Source: Portulaca oleracea (Eukaryota > Streptophyta > Magnoliopsida > Caryophyllales > Portulacaceae). Taken from it: a stretch of DNA of 64,000 nucleotides. This document shows, one piece after another, positions 23,001-35,439 of the stretch. The stretch lies in the NCBI GenBank assembly GCA_029582165.1, contig CM055879.1:41049713-41113712 (forward strand), in the 5' to 3' direction. Position numbers and translations under genes: made by a program. A model generated the notes under the pieces. The model did not search any database. It was not told where the DNA came from and saw only the letters and a list, made by a program, of their open reading frames with translations. Within the stretch, counting starts at the first letter, position 1. Each line of letters opens with the position of its first letter.

Positions 23001-24889
23001 CAAATTTGCAAGGTAGTATTTTTTGTGTAGTGACTTGATCCAATCCGCTAAGTGTAGGGGGTCGTAGCTGATTAGGGTTAGCTCGAGCCAATATAATGTT
23101 TTGATCATATCCAACCTAAATATTCATATTTATAATATTATAATATTACATACGCCGCTTAAATTTTTAGAATTTATAAATGAATTTGGCTCATGTTATT
23201 TTATTAGGATTCTCGGTATTGGAATTATTTTTTTGTATTTTATTTAGAGATAGAATTTTTATTTTGTTAAGTGTACATTGTAATAATGAGGATACTCAAT
23301 TTAAGATTTTTTTATTGTTCTTTTTACATTAGAAATGTTTTGAATTTTATCAATGAGTATTGTTGAAGTTTTAGGATTTTTTACCCTGAAGATGGATGAA
23401 ATTTTAAAATATTATATTCCAACGTTTAGGGTCGATCGGCTGACCTACCAGGTAGTTGGATCAAGGCTAGTGTTAGGGGTACCTCGAGGCACATGCGCGT
23501 CGGGTTGGACCGGGATCAAGGGTTCCTTGATTTCCGGGCCCATGACTCAACTCGGCGTGTACTTTGAACGAATCTATTATGTATGGACGAAGAGATACAT
23601 CACAAAAAGGATGAACCATTCCTTAAATGATGGGAGAAAACTTTAGAAACCTCACCTCCACTGATGTTTGGTGAAAAAATGAAATATTATTAGTAGAGTT
23701 GTAACAGAGCCAAGCTAGCTTATAAATTGCTCGGCCATAGCTCAGTTTAAGCTCGGTTAGGATGTTTATTGAACCAAAGCTCGAGCCTAACTATTATGGT
23801 AAATTTCATAAAACTTGAGTGATAATGTTCAGACTCTACTTAGTTGTACACTTATTATAACAAAATGTTGTTTTTTAGTTAAGTTGCATAAAAGTTTAAA
23901 AAGTTTCTTAATTTTGCTTTAGAATTTAGAGAATTCTAAAGTGAAAAACAAAAGGCTCGAGCCTTGGTGAAGCTCAAGCCATATGAGCCGAGCCAAGATG
24001 ATCTTTAGCTTCTCTTTTTTTTTTTTTTTTTGAAATTGGCACAAAATTAATTTTTTTAATCACTGTGTCATGTGAAACGTGATTAGTACATATTATATCT
24101 CAATTCTCAAGCGATCATGGTTAATCAAATATTCGCTCTTGTTGATTAAAAAAGGTTAATCAAATCTTACCCAAATTAATCACAAGGGTGACAAAAGCAA
24201 ATTACATGCGTAATATTCTGGGGTACCTCACCATTTAGATGCTGCCCCTCTGCGCTAAACACATGGCGATCGAATCCTAATTAATTATTAAGACTCTACT
24301 TAATTAACAGATAAGCATCCATGCTTAATTACTTCTCTCTTCCCTAAACTCATCTGTCTTTATAACTCAGGCTAATTCCCTCGATCTCAAATTGCACATG
24401 TGAAATATACGATTATTAGATAAACTTTTATTGTCAATGTTAATTTTATTCGGCAAATTATTAGATAGATTTATGAAATAGACCCAATAACTATAAATTT
24501 TTTTTTATTTGTCTTCATTGCTAGCATGCCTGCTATTTTCTCTTTGTATATCCAAAGAAAATGCATTGGCTGATCCCCAGCTAAGTCGAGGGTGGCCACG
24601 ACTACCGTTAACACAAAAAAAAAATAATAATTTGGTGTAATATGGGATAAAAATTATGAATTTTATGTTAATCATATGAGTATAGTAATGTATTGATCAC
24701 GCCTAATCAAAAGACATAAATATATAAGTCTAGCTTATTATATAGACCATGGTCTACTAATAACATTTCAGCTTATCCTATAGATTGAAATTTTACAAAA
24801 GTATTGTATTAAAATAGTTTCAGCATTTAAATTAGCAAAAGTTATAAATTAGGAGAAATGATACATATAATTTAATTTGAGTAAATAAA
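20054..24889. other. AT-rich spacer, no gene seen
   Basis: There is no recognisable coding region in 4.8 kb. Small features: a 24-base direct repeat (core TAGCATTGGGCTTTTTGC) at about 21597 and 21648, and two more GC-rich islands at 22935-23090 and 23425-23640 with no known motif. Confidence 0.5.
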
Positions 24890-25485
24890 TGTAAAACCTC
24901 GAGTTTTAGGAGGAATAAAACCGTTAGTTTCCTTACCGGACCGTTAGGGTTAAATTTAAGTTTCGAGGACGAAATTTCTTTTAAGAAGGTAATGATGTAA
25001 AACCCCGAAAAATCCAAAGATGTTGACCGTGACGTCGTTAGCAAATTAGGTTTGACTCCGTTATTTATTATTATTCGTTTGCGTTTATTTTTTTTGCTAA
25101 CACTTGAGCTCGTAGGAACGTTGAGGGACTAACAAGGGTAGAATAGTAATTTCCGCTGGTTAATATTATGTTATATGAATAATTACGTGAATATTATTTG
25201 TTATGTGATTATTATTAATGATATTATTATCAGTGTTATTATTATTATTACTACTATTATTATTATTATTAGTTTGTTTTTAGAAAAACCAGATTTTAGT
25301 GTTGGGTTGGGTTAAGATTAAGAATAGACTAATTGGGCCTAGATATGTGTTTAATATAAAAACCCCCCTCTCTCTCTCAAAACCCTAATCTCCTCTCAAA
25401 CCAAACCCAAACCCTAGCCTCCCTCTTCCCACCTCTCTCTCTCCTCTCGATGCCTTGCCATTGACCATGACCACCACATGACCAC

Positions 25486-25492
<7 letters not shown>

Positions 25493-25552
<60 letters not shown>
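25493..25552. repeat. (CT)n microsatellite
   Basis: An almost pure CT run of about 60 bases lies in the transcribed leader of the LTR. It causes spurious long Ser-Leu and Arg-Glu reading frames on the two strands. Confidence 0.9.
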
Positions 25553-25555
<3 letters not shown>

Positions 25556-26024
25556 TCTCTCGGCTCGTGTCGCGCCCAGACCTCCGTGCCCGTGCCACGC
25601 CTGACGACTTCTACCGCCTGCACATGGCGACCACCACCATCCCATTCATTCTCTCTCTCTTTCGAGTTCACTCTTCCCCGCATCTGCTCCGTCTGCCGGA
25701 AAGTCGCCGTCGCCCAACCCCAGACGACCGCCACGCCACCGCAGCCGCCATTCCTTGTCGTCGCCGTAGCCCAGCACACGAGGGAACGGTCAGGCCTACT
25801 GTTGGCCGGTTGCTGCTGTTCGACACCAAACGCCCAACGACCACCCTTCCCGACGACCACCCTTCCCGAAGACCACCTTCCCGACGACCCCGCTGCCGCC
25901 GCCACCTCTGACTGTCGCCGCTCCAGTCGCCGAAAACCGCTGCCACCCTAACCCTAACGTAAACCCTAATTATGTTTAACAAATTCTTTTCTTTTATGTT
26001 TTCTCTATATTATTTTCTGATATT

Positions 26025-26025
26025 G

Positions 26026-26080
<55 letters not shown>

Positions 26081-26102
26081 GTTGTTGTTGTTGTTGTTGT
26101 TT
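26025..26102. repeat. (ATT)n then (GTT)n microsatellite
   Basis: A run of ATT triplets passes directly into GTT triplets inside the LTR. Confidence 0.9.
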
Positions 26103-27807
26103 CTTGATTTGGTTAATCTTGTAATTTGGGTAATTAGGGTGTAAATTTTGCTAAGTTGTTGTTGTAATTAATTGTTCTTGTGTTGTATTATTATTTGTAA
26201 TTTTTGTATAAATTATTATGTGTAATTTTATGTTCTAAATTGGTGTATTAGGGTTGTAATAGTGGTAGTGAAATTATTAATGTTCGATTATATGAGATGC
26301 GTTGTTTTCATGAGAATCATGTTAGGGTTTAGATGACACTATTATTGTATGCACGAATTAAAGGTATAATTATCTAGATTAATTCTTGGTCGTTAGTTAA
26401 GTATTCACATGTTCTTTATTTCAATCATGTTTAATCTTATCTTGTTTAATAAGTTAGACGATTGAATTACTAAAGTTCGATTCTTGTTTACTAATTTATG
26501 ATTCTTGATTGAATCTTGTAAAAAAAAAAGGAAATTAGAAATTAGTTGTTAGGATTCTTGAATGGTAGGATGAATGTTATGTTCTTTATAATTTATTCAC
26601 ATGTTCTTTAAAACCTTTCTTGATTCTTGATTAAGAAATTCGTACTTTATAATTATTCATATTGTAATTAAAGGGTCTTGAAATAGTATGTTTTAGATTT
26701 CATGTGTAGGATAATGTTGTTAATGTTTCATGTGTTATATTTTGGCATTAGTGATAGGGAATTTGATGTTTGGACTTTAGATGGTTTAAACTAATTACCT
26801 TGGACCTTAGTTACTGTTTTAAGCCCAAACTAGGACCCCGGGACCGAATGGTGAAAGTTAGAACCGAAATTATAAATTAAATAAGAACCGGGATCGAGAC
26901 AGTTTTGTTAGTGCCTAAAGATCGGGTCACCACGATTAGTATAGTTGTCCTTTAATCGAACCCTTTGGACTGGAGATTCCCCTAGATGTTAGCTTTCATA
27001 GGAATTTTGCGGAACGGACTTTTGAGTTGTATAGCTTGAGTTATAGTCGTTTTACCAGAACCTATCGGAACTGGACCAGTTGGAAGTTTTGGTACTTTTA
27101 GAGTCTTTCGAGGCTGATATGGGCTTAGTCGTCAACTTAAGAGTTTTAGTAGACATCCCGAGGTTTCCGAAAAGTCCAGAACCAGACCCATAGGATGTCA
27201 GGAAGTCGAGTTGTGACCCGTTTTATGTGAACGTTATAATCTGTCCTCTGTTTGCTTTTATTTATGAAAAATTGTTGAGTAAAATGTTATGTGTGAACTT
27301 GTTCCTTGAATGTATTAAGTGTAAACCATAAATGATAGGAACTTAAGTGTTCCTAGGGGATGGGTCAGGTAGTTGATAGTTAATACTAACTTCGTTGGAA
27401 CGCGTTTTGATTAGATAATTATTCTTATTCTAGGCCGAGTTAGTGCAAGACGTTAGTGAGCTCAAGTGTGTTCTTCTTTTTCTTTGTCTTTGTGAAGTAT
27501 ATCAGGTAATGTCTATGCTCTAATCCCCACCGGGATGCTCTTTAAATGTATTTTAATGTTTTCTAATCTGTTTTGAGAATTGCATCCTGAAAGGGGACTT
27601 TTGTGGAAATGTGACCATCTGCTTTGGATAACTGATTGTTTTTGTTTGTGCTTTGATTTTATTGAGTTGGGAAATTGGATGGTCTTTTATCAACGGTTTT
27701 ATTATTGGTTTTGATAATCTGGGTTGAGATTGACTTGAGAGTTGCGAGATGAGTGTGAATAATGAATTAGTAATTCAAAGTGGAAACATAAAGCGGGTTG
27801 TTGTTTT

Positions 27808-28090
27808 GATGCCTTTGAGAGGCTAATATTCATGCGGGTGATAACCCCGAGATCAGGATTCGATGCCTGTATGGGTTATGTGCCAGGAGATCAGGGTTTC
27901 ATCCCTGATATAGGATAGAGGTTATGATGCCCTTGATGGGCGACTGTTTGATGCCTTTGAGAGGCTAATATTCATGCGGGTGATAACCCCGAGATCAGGA
28001 TTCGATGCTGTATGGGTTATGTGCGGGAGATCGAGTTGCATCACGATATAGGATAGTTGTTATGATGCCTTTGGCGCGATGTTCTTTTGG
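27808..28090. repeat. 142-bp tandem duplication within the LTR
   Basis: Two copies begin GATGCCTTTGAGAGGCTAAT at 27808 and 27950. They are near identical for about 65 bases and more diverged after that. It looks like a local duplication specific to this LTR lineage. Confidence 0.8.
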
Positions 28091-28566
28091 ATTTGATCTC
28101 CATGCGACTTAAAATATGGATTGAATGGGTTGAGGAAAACAGTTAAGGGTTAAAGGTTTGAGAAATGGTTTGACTTGTTCCCTCTCCCCAAAATGAATTG
28201 AAATGAACTTAAACTGTTTTAAACGTTAGGGGTAGACATTATTGAGATTTCCCCCTCATTTTTTTGAAATGTTTTGTTTTCAGGTGAAGATCTGAATGCT
28301 GGGGACGGGAATTAGAAGTGAGGACGACGAGTCTAGAAGTCCTTGAACTTTTTATTTTGTTTTCGTTATGATGTCTTAAAGTTTTGTTTTGAGTTGTTAG
28401 TAGTTACCGTTAGCAGACAGTTGTGTTTTCCTTTCTCGCCTTGTGTTCCTTCGGGAATACGGCAGTGACGCCCAAACTAAATTTGAAGTCTTCCGCTAAG
28501 TTTTGTCTGTTAACGTTAGTTTGACTTTGACTTTCTATAATTGAATTTCCGGGGCGTTACAATAAA

Positions 28567-30067
28567 TAATTAGATATTTTCTAAATTCCATTGTCACTTA
28601 TTATACCAGGAAGTAGTAGAACTCTATTAGTTTGTTTAATGCAACATGTTAAAATCTGGTCAAAAGACGAGAGATGTATGATCGATGGATCTTTGCCTTT
28701 TTGACAAAAGGACAGTTCAATGTTGTCAAAACTAACCATATTCAATTATAAAAAGTACAATTTATTGCATAAATCCAAGGCCTAATCGAATGTAGTTAAT
28801 CAACATATATATTTAATTACTCAGTTTGTTCTAGAGCCCACTAATCTCTTGAATTTTAGTGATCTGGATTAAGTTAATAAATTCATTAGGTGGCCACAAG
28901 TTGCATGCTTCCATTTGTCTCTTCTCAATTAACACAGTGAGAAACTAAGAATAGATAGCCTCGAATATTAGAATTATTAGCTTTCAAAGATTTTCGCATG
29001 ATTAAACTCAAGATTACGTTTTCACTTTTGATTACGTTGGTAAGGTTTCTATTTCACACCTGGAAGGGTGTATACTCCATATTACGAGTTTATCGTGTCA
29101 ATTCATTTAATTAAATGAGTTGAAAATTTCTACTTACAACCCACTTAATATCATGTTCGATTTAGGTCGTTAATTGTGTTGGATCAGTTTTTCCGACTCT
29201 ACTTATTATATGTCAATTAAAGTACATGATTATCCCCTTGCTCACTCCTTGGTCTGTGAACCTTATTAGGTGGCCAGTAACCGGGCCAACTTTAATTACC
29301 TTTCCTGATTAAAAAAAAAAAACAATGCAAATACATATTTATAATGGTTCATATTATATATTAAGAACATGTTTCTATGCTAAAGATGAAAGTACATGAT
29401 AATGATAATATCTTACCCATGCCAGTTAAAAAAAAAAAAGGACAATGCAAGTGCATATTTGTAATGATTCATATTATATATTAAGGACATGTTTCTAAAC
29501 TAAAAATGAAAGTATATTATAATCGTAACTTTTAATTAATTAGTTCTTCCTATTTGATTTTAAACTCATAAGAAAATATCCAAATAGCAAACATATCATG
29601 AGTATAGTAGAACATTATAATAATTAAAAAAGAAGGGCACTAGCTAGGAGAACTATGAATTTGACATTTGTATATATAGTTTACTACGAACAAAGACACT
29701 CAAAAAATTAACATATGAAAGTGCAAGACATGCAACATGTTTGGATTAAAAGCCAAGTTGAGATTGCTACGTATGTATGTATGTATGTATGTATGGCCGG
29801 CATACCACAATCTAGCCTTACGAACTCACCAATAACATCGCATGTATATCGGTCTTATCTCCTCCAACATTCATCAAATTAAATACATACAAGAGTGGCA
29901 TTGAATGTCAATAAAATCTATACTCCATTATGTCCGACAACATGCAAAATAGGATGTGGCGTTCAAAAAGATAACCACACTGCTCATTTTATTTATGAAT
30001 TCATTTATTTTCATGAGCTTCAAGCAACCTATATATATTTACATAACAATTTATCATTTTCTAGGTA
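28567..30067. other. AT-rich spacer with a tandem duplication
   Basis: No gene is seen. A duplicated unit of about 120 bases occurs at about 29309-29425 and 29426-29530, both copies starting with an A-run followed by CAATGCAA. A (GTAT)n run lies at 29772-29795. Confidence 0.5.
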
Positions 30068-30312
30068 TGTGGAACCATCTCAATCAAAAGCTTAAGCTGA
30101 TAGTTGAAACCCCAGGAATGGTTTTTATACTACACGCCCCCTCACGCGAATGCTGCAAAGGTCTTTTTCCTTGTACAAGCGAATATGGGGGTGCTGAGAT
30201 TCGAACCTGAGACCTCTTGTTTATCAGTCTGGCTCTGATACCATGTGGAACCATCTCAACCAAAAGCTTAAGCTAATGGTTGAAGCCCCAAGAATGGTTT
30301 TATACTTTAACA
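30068..30312 (-). mobile_element. Very small TRIM/SMART-like LTR retrotransposon (245 bp)
   Basis: Two terminal repeats of about 68 bases both begin TGTGGAACCATCTCAA on the + strand (30068 and 30244). The right one ends TTTAACA at 30312. Read on the - strand, the LTR ends TTCCACA and is followed at once by TGGTATCAGAGCCAGAC, a Met-tRNA primer-binding site. A purine-rich tract (GAGGGGGCG) precedes the second LTR. The flanks AGGTA and AAGTA match at four of five bases. It encodes nothing. It includes GGTTCGAATCTC, a B-box-like motif. Confidence 0.75.
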
Positions 30313-30339
30313 AAGTATATAAGTATTGCATTTGGAACC

Positions 30340-30490
30340 AATGAGCTCTTAGCTCAGTAGGTATTTGTTACATGGTGGTATCCCACCGATTTTGTGATCG
30401 ATTGTTGGGAGCAACAATAGATTTATATGTCTGATTTCCTCCTTCCCCCATGGGCTGGTGGACCCATTGAGCTTTCCTTAAGATATAGGA
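30340..30490 (+). mobile_element. tRNA-derived SINE, family A copy 2
   Basis: TAGCTCAGTAGGTA near 30350 matches a tRNA A-box; TGATCGATTG about 40 bases on is a decayed B-box. The head resembles the - strand of 3925-4090. The 3' border is uncertain. Confidence 0.45.
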
Positions 30491-32679
30491 ATCAATGGTA
30501 AGCCCAACGTACAATTTTCTTTCTTTTAGTTCGAAATTAGGCTTGTATTTTAGATCTTGGATTTATATGTAACACGTACAATGAATTGGGTTAGCTTTCT
30601 ATAAATTGAATTATATAATTAGAACTAGTTCTTTCTAAATAAAGTCGTGATAATTATTTGCATTTTGTGGACAAAGCTGATTGAAATTGGTATACTATGG
30701 TATAGGAACTCGTTTGGTTTAGAATGTATGTTAAGGGTTTAGATTAATTGAATTTAGATAACAACAATAATTATTTTTAGACCCATTCCCAACTTTAATT
30801 TAGAGCCCACCCAAAAGTAGTCAAACACTTTAAGTGGAATCACAAATTCCATGGGAAAATTCTCAAGAACTTTAAGCCAAAAAATAAATATTCTAACCTT
30901 CTATATATGCCAATAAATATTTAATTTTTTAGGCTCAAAAAGAAGTACATAAATGTATGCATTAGTTTGTGGGGTTCTAACCCTGCGGTGCTTATTTGGT
31001 TTCTTGTTGTTCATATATAAGCTTTTGTGAATTCATTCATAATTGAAGGCAAATAATTTTGCATGGCATGCCAAATATAATGCCATGTTGATGTATGGGT
31101 TTTAGTTATAGTAACAAGGCTTGGTGGCCATTTGGTGGAGCCACTAACATTTGCTTAATATCAAATTAATAATAGTAGGATTGGCTCCATATGTTTGTAT
31201 ATATTTTTTTATTTAGCCAAATGTCATGTTGATATATATAAAATCTGTATATTACATATTAAATTGAAAATAAAATGATATAATCATATGATTGACATTT
31301 ATTATAACTATAATACCATGTATAAATTATATACAATTATATTTCTACCTATATTTTTTAAATTTATACAAAAATGTATGTCTAAAGTACATCAAACAAC
31401 TGAGGTTCATTCAATTAGGGCGTCATTTGTAATTGTTGATATAGTCAACGCATTCCAAACTTCTCGTAATTAATAGTTATTAATTATTTATCTTATTAAA
31501 AAATTTAATATCAAAAACTATAATAAATATTAATTTTATGAAAAACAAAACACATATCATTGCTCTTAAAATAAAATAAATAATTAAAAAGGCCGGCAAC
31601 TCTACTAAATATTGTAATATTAGAGTGCAATCGCTTTGCTTATGATGTAATGGAACACATAATTCCAACGTTAACTACTTGATTATATAGAAAGTGACAA
31701 TACATAGCTCTCTTAATCACATTGATTAGATTTAGAAAAGAACCAGTTCAATGCCCTTCCAAATTAGGGTTCTTGATTTGGTTCATTTTGGTCTTCTTTC
31801 TATGTATCCTTTCTTTAAAGATCTACTCAATGATGAATATATGAACATTATACTTCGTTTCTCTCGTTAACTATTTTGCAAATGCAATATCCAAGTAGCC
31901 ATTTGATTACATATATATATCCAAACAAATATTATTCTTCTAAATACAGACACACAATCACAACTTTTTATATTAATTTTTCTTTTGCAAAATTTATGGA
32001 GATTTAACTAAGGATATTGGGCTCGAATATTCTATACTTTGAAGATATTTGATAATGATATACTGCATAAAATCTTGGATGATAATATATCGTACAATAC
32101 GCTTAGGTATCTTATGTGCACCAGGAACGAGGTTGATGGAGGTTGACTCATTGAAATCCTACATGACAGTCGGAATAAAATCACCTGGCATGCATAATTC
32201 TCAAAGGATGACTTAATTAGTGTCAACTCAATTTTAAAACCACAAACTTTGAATGCATGCAATATCCACAAATAATGTAAATAACGCGAATTGATACCAT
32301 CTAGTTTCTAGACTCACTTGTTTCAAGAAAGAGTATGGTATCCGTTTAAATGAACTATACATCAGTGGATATTCTTTTGCATCACAAGTACAGGTGTGAC
32401 AATTATTGTACTCAATATGCATCATCCGTGGATTTTGTTACATTCAAAGTTCATGACTACTACTAAGCTTAGTTAGTACAAATTTAGTCGACAATTGAAA
32501 ATTATACCAGGTCATTTAGCTCTTACTATCATATAAGATCTTCAATGAATTAATTTCCATAAAACTTACTCATAGTGCGTGGAACTCACTTAGATCAATA
32601 AGTCTGTAGTATAGTATACTGTCATTAAAATTCTTTATACAATATCTTATTGTCCATTATCCAAAATACAAAATATTAG
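30491..32679. other. AT-rich spacer, no gene seen
   Basis: Only short, unrecognised ORFs occur. Confidence 0.5.
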
Positions 32680-33632
32680 TGTAAACACAAATTTCGAGCC
32701 TGAAATAAATAAAGACAAGAAATATGAGAAACAGATTAATTTTTATTGATATTTGAATGTAAGCGGGTACAATCTCTATATTAAATACAATAAAGTAATT
32801 CTCTGATTCGATCTCCTGAAATTTGTATGAGTCGAGGGCGCGGACGCTTGATCTCGATCTCAAACGCAGGTCTAGCTGAAGAACTCTTGTAGCAGTTCTT
32901 CAGTTGAAGGTCTTGAACGTTGATCCTTGCTTGATAGGTGAAGGTCTTGAGCAGTAGTTCTTCAGGTTCTTGGATGCGAGGGCTTGAGTGCTTGATCTCG
33001 ATCGATGAACCAAACGAAGACGATGACTGCAGTCTTTGATGCGAAGAACAGAAGTTGTTGAACTAGCCGACGTTAGTCCTTGTCACTTGTAGCTGGAGGT
33101 CGCTTGTAGTTCGATCTTCTGAAGGCTTTGCAGATCTTGGTGAAGAACTCTGAAGCAGTTCTTGATCTTGATGTGGTAGAAGCTTGAAGACTCGATCTTG
33201 AGCTTTTGCATACTTCGATCTTTGGCGCTTGGTAGCTGGAGACTGCTGGCAGTTTGATCTTCTGGAGCCTCTGGAGTGCAGAATGCCGAATGCCGCCGGG
33301 GTAGCCTGCCGTGTCTGTTGAAAATGAGGAAGAAGACCCCTATTTATAGGCTCTGGAGGCCTAGGGTTGCCTAGGGTTTGAGTCGGCTTTGGGCTTGGGC
33401 CCAAATTAATAATTATTCCTTTAATTTTTAAATAAAGAAATAATTATGATTTTCTGCATCATAATTGACACGTGTCACGATGGTATTGGCCAGGGTACAT
33501 TTCCATTTAAAATTTAATTAAATGGACCGTCGTAATTAATTTCACACGTAGCGGACAATAATTAGCCAAATAAATTTAATTTATTTTTCACGTGTAATTT
33601 TCTGATTTGCCGACAATTTTTTACCTCCTACA
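32680..33632 (-). repeat. 3' LTR of the gag-only element
   Basis: Partner of 38819-39768. On the - strand it contains CTATAAATAG at about 33339-33350, a TATA box consistent with the U3 promoter. A 113-codon ORF in it recurs in the other LTR with minimal change and is not taken as a gene. Confidence 0.93.
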
Positions 33633-33783
33633 GATGCCCCCTTCGAGAGTCAACCGCGGACACGAACTTAAAGTGTTTAAAGCGGTTGGGTCTCGAATAT
33701 TTAAGGACAATAATTTTGTTTATTACAACTTTTCAGTTTGGATAAAATTTCATCAGAAATTTAATCAGATAAAATTTTCGGCA

Positions 33784-33965
33784 GTTGGAGTTGGAGTTGG
33801 AGTTGGAGTAGGAGATGGAGATAGAGTTGGAGTTGGAGTTGGAGTTGAAGTTTGAGTTGGAGATGGTGATGGAGTTGGAGTTAGAGTTGGAGTTGAAGTT
33901 TGAGTTGGAGATGGTGATGGAGTTGAAGTTGGAGTTGGAGTGGGAGTTGGAGATGGAGTTGGAGA
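33784..33965. repeat. (GGAGTT)n minisatellite
   Basis: About 180 bases of GGAGTT hexamers with GGAGAT and GAAGTT variants lie just inside the 3' end of the retrotransposon. On the - strand they read as Pro-Thr-Pro-Ser repeats in an ORF that I regard as accidental. Confidence 0.9.
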
Positions 33966-34109
33966 CTCAATTGAGAATTCTAGTAGCATCCTGAAACTTG
34001 GCCCATCAGATACTATATAAACGCACCCTCCTCGCCTCTTCCATTCATCTGCTGCTCCTTGTCTTCTCCCTGAATTTGCAAACTTGCAGGTTTTACAGTA
34101 TCTTCTTTT

Positions 34110-34147
<38 letters not shown>

Positions 34148-34299
34148 TCTTCTTCTTGTTTTTTTTCCCATATAATTTGACTGTTTCTTTTTCTTGTTCA
34201 TTTTTTTTTGCCATCTTTCTGATACAGGGAGCTGAGATTAATTATCATCATATACTCGAAGTTGTCCTTCGTCGTCGTCAGTGTCTTGCTTACTCCTCA

Positions 34300-35060
34300 G
34301 CGTGCTGACGTAGAATAGTCCTAGACTATTCTCTTCAGGACTGTCTGGGTCGACAGTGTCGCCATCTCTACTTTCATGGACTACTCCTCGTCAGGTCGAC
34401 GAGAATAGTTCTAGACTATTCTCTTCAGATCGTTTGGGTCGACAGTGTCGCCATCTCCGCCTGGGCTACTCCTCAACAGATCGACGAGTAATCCTAATTA
34501 CTCTCTTCAGATATGCAGGTCGACAGCGTCGTCACCAGTGGAACACTCCTCGGGGATGTTTTGATGTATTAGACATCTTTGAGGTGTATATTTTCAGAAC
34601 TGACCTGGGTCGACTGAGTCATCATCGGGTTTACTCCTCGGGGACGTTTTGATGTATTAGACATCTTTGAGGTGTCTCTTTTCAGAACTGCCCTAGGTCG
34701 ACGGAAGTCATTATCGGGTTTACTCCTCGGGGACGTTCTGATGTATTAGACATCTTTGAGGTGTCTCTTTCGTAATCGACTGGTCGACGGAGTCATCATC
34801 GAGTTTACTCCTCAGGGACGATCTGATGTATTAGACATCTTTGAGGTGTCTCTTTTCAGAACTGACCTGGGTCGACGGAAGTCATCATCGGGTTTACTCC
34901 TCGGGGACATTCTGAAGTATTAGACATCTTTGAGGTGTCTCTTTTCAGAACTGACCTGGGTCGACGGAGTCACGACCTCATTGTAAGTAGAGTACTCCTC
35001 AGTGATGTTCTGATGTATTAGACATCTTGAGGTGTCTCTTTTCAGAACCAACTAAGTCGA
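34300..35060. repeat. Tandem array of ~80-97-bp units with TCGAC and TACTCCTC motifs
   Basis: Three units of about 85 bases (34300-34545) share AGACTATTCTCTTCAG, GGGTCGACAG and ACTCCTC. Six units of about 85-97 bases follow (34545-35060), each with GATGTATTAGACATCTT, GAGGTGTCTCTTTTCAGAAC, GGTCGACGGA and TTTACTCCTC in that order. The two sets share the TCGAC and ACTCCTC phrases, so they are likely one expanded family. No coding sense is seen. Confidence 0.85.
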
Positions 35061-35439
35061 CAGCTTCATCGCCTGACTTACTACTCTTGGACTTTTCGCC
35101 GTCTATAGGTTATGAAGAGAGTAATTGAATTCTCTATCGAGTCATGATGAGCCACCTGACTTTCTTCTGAAGATCCATGACAAGTCAGCTAAACATTTTC
35201 TTGGTTGTGAGCGTCATGGAAAGACACGAGGACATCGCCCGCTAGCTTGCCCCCAACATTGACTCTATATGAGATGTTAAAGCTTCACTAACTTGAAAGA
35301 GTTTACCACTTAGCAAAAGGAGTGCGCCGTTGATTTGAAGGGCGATCGCGTTGTCTTGGAACAAAATTCAACCAACACGACTAGGATGCCCCCACGTTGC
35401 CTGCTTGAAGGAAGTTGTCAGCCTGAGTATTTCATTGAT

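Larger units (their letters stand above)
24890..28561 (+). mobile_element. LTR retrotransposon reduced to one long LTR plus a short stub
   Basis: The element begins TGTAAAACCTCG and ends GGGGCGTTACA, with an exact 5-bp target duplication, ATAAA, at 24885-24889 and 28562-28566. A second LTR start (TGTAAAACCCCG) lies at 24996, so the first 106 bases are an LTR tip joined to the last bases of an internal domain. That stub reads FEDEISFKK before a stop, reminiscent of the end of a Ty3/gypsy polyprotein. The remaining 3566 bp is a full 3' LTR. No gag or pol survives. LTR length and termini suggest the Del/Tekay group, as an inference. Confidence 0.8.
24996..28561 (+). repeat. 3.57-kb LTR
   Basis: It carries a likely U3 promoter (TATAAAAA at 25355-25362), then a (CT)n-rich leader and a GC-rich stretch to about 25950, then AT-rich sequence. 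Similar order and several shared phrases (TGTATAGC followed by GAGTTA; GGCAGTGACGCC against GGCGGTAATGCC) occur in the 56980-60587 LTR, so the two belong to related families. ORFs in the CT-rich part are low-complexity artefacts. Confidence 0.75.

Noticed and set aside
25377..25982. Several 70-160-codon ORFs on both strands
   Set aside because: They are driven by a (CT)n microsatellite and GC-rich leader inside an LTR. No family resemblance; overlapping frames on both strands are open for the same reason.
33063..33404. 113-codon - strand ORF, repeated at 39199-39540
   Set aside because: Both copies are the same part of the two LTRs. The frame is kept because the LTRs are nearly identical, and no protein family is recognised.
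33765..34214. 149-codon - strand ORF with Pro-Thr-Ser repeats
   Set aside because: It translates a (GGAGTT)n minisatellite and a (CTTT)n tract within the retrotransposon. No independent start context or domain.
34545..35060. Regularly spaced repeats resembling a CRISPR array
   Set aside because: The units are whole tandem repeats with no unique spacers, within a plant retrotransposon.
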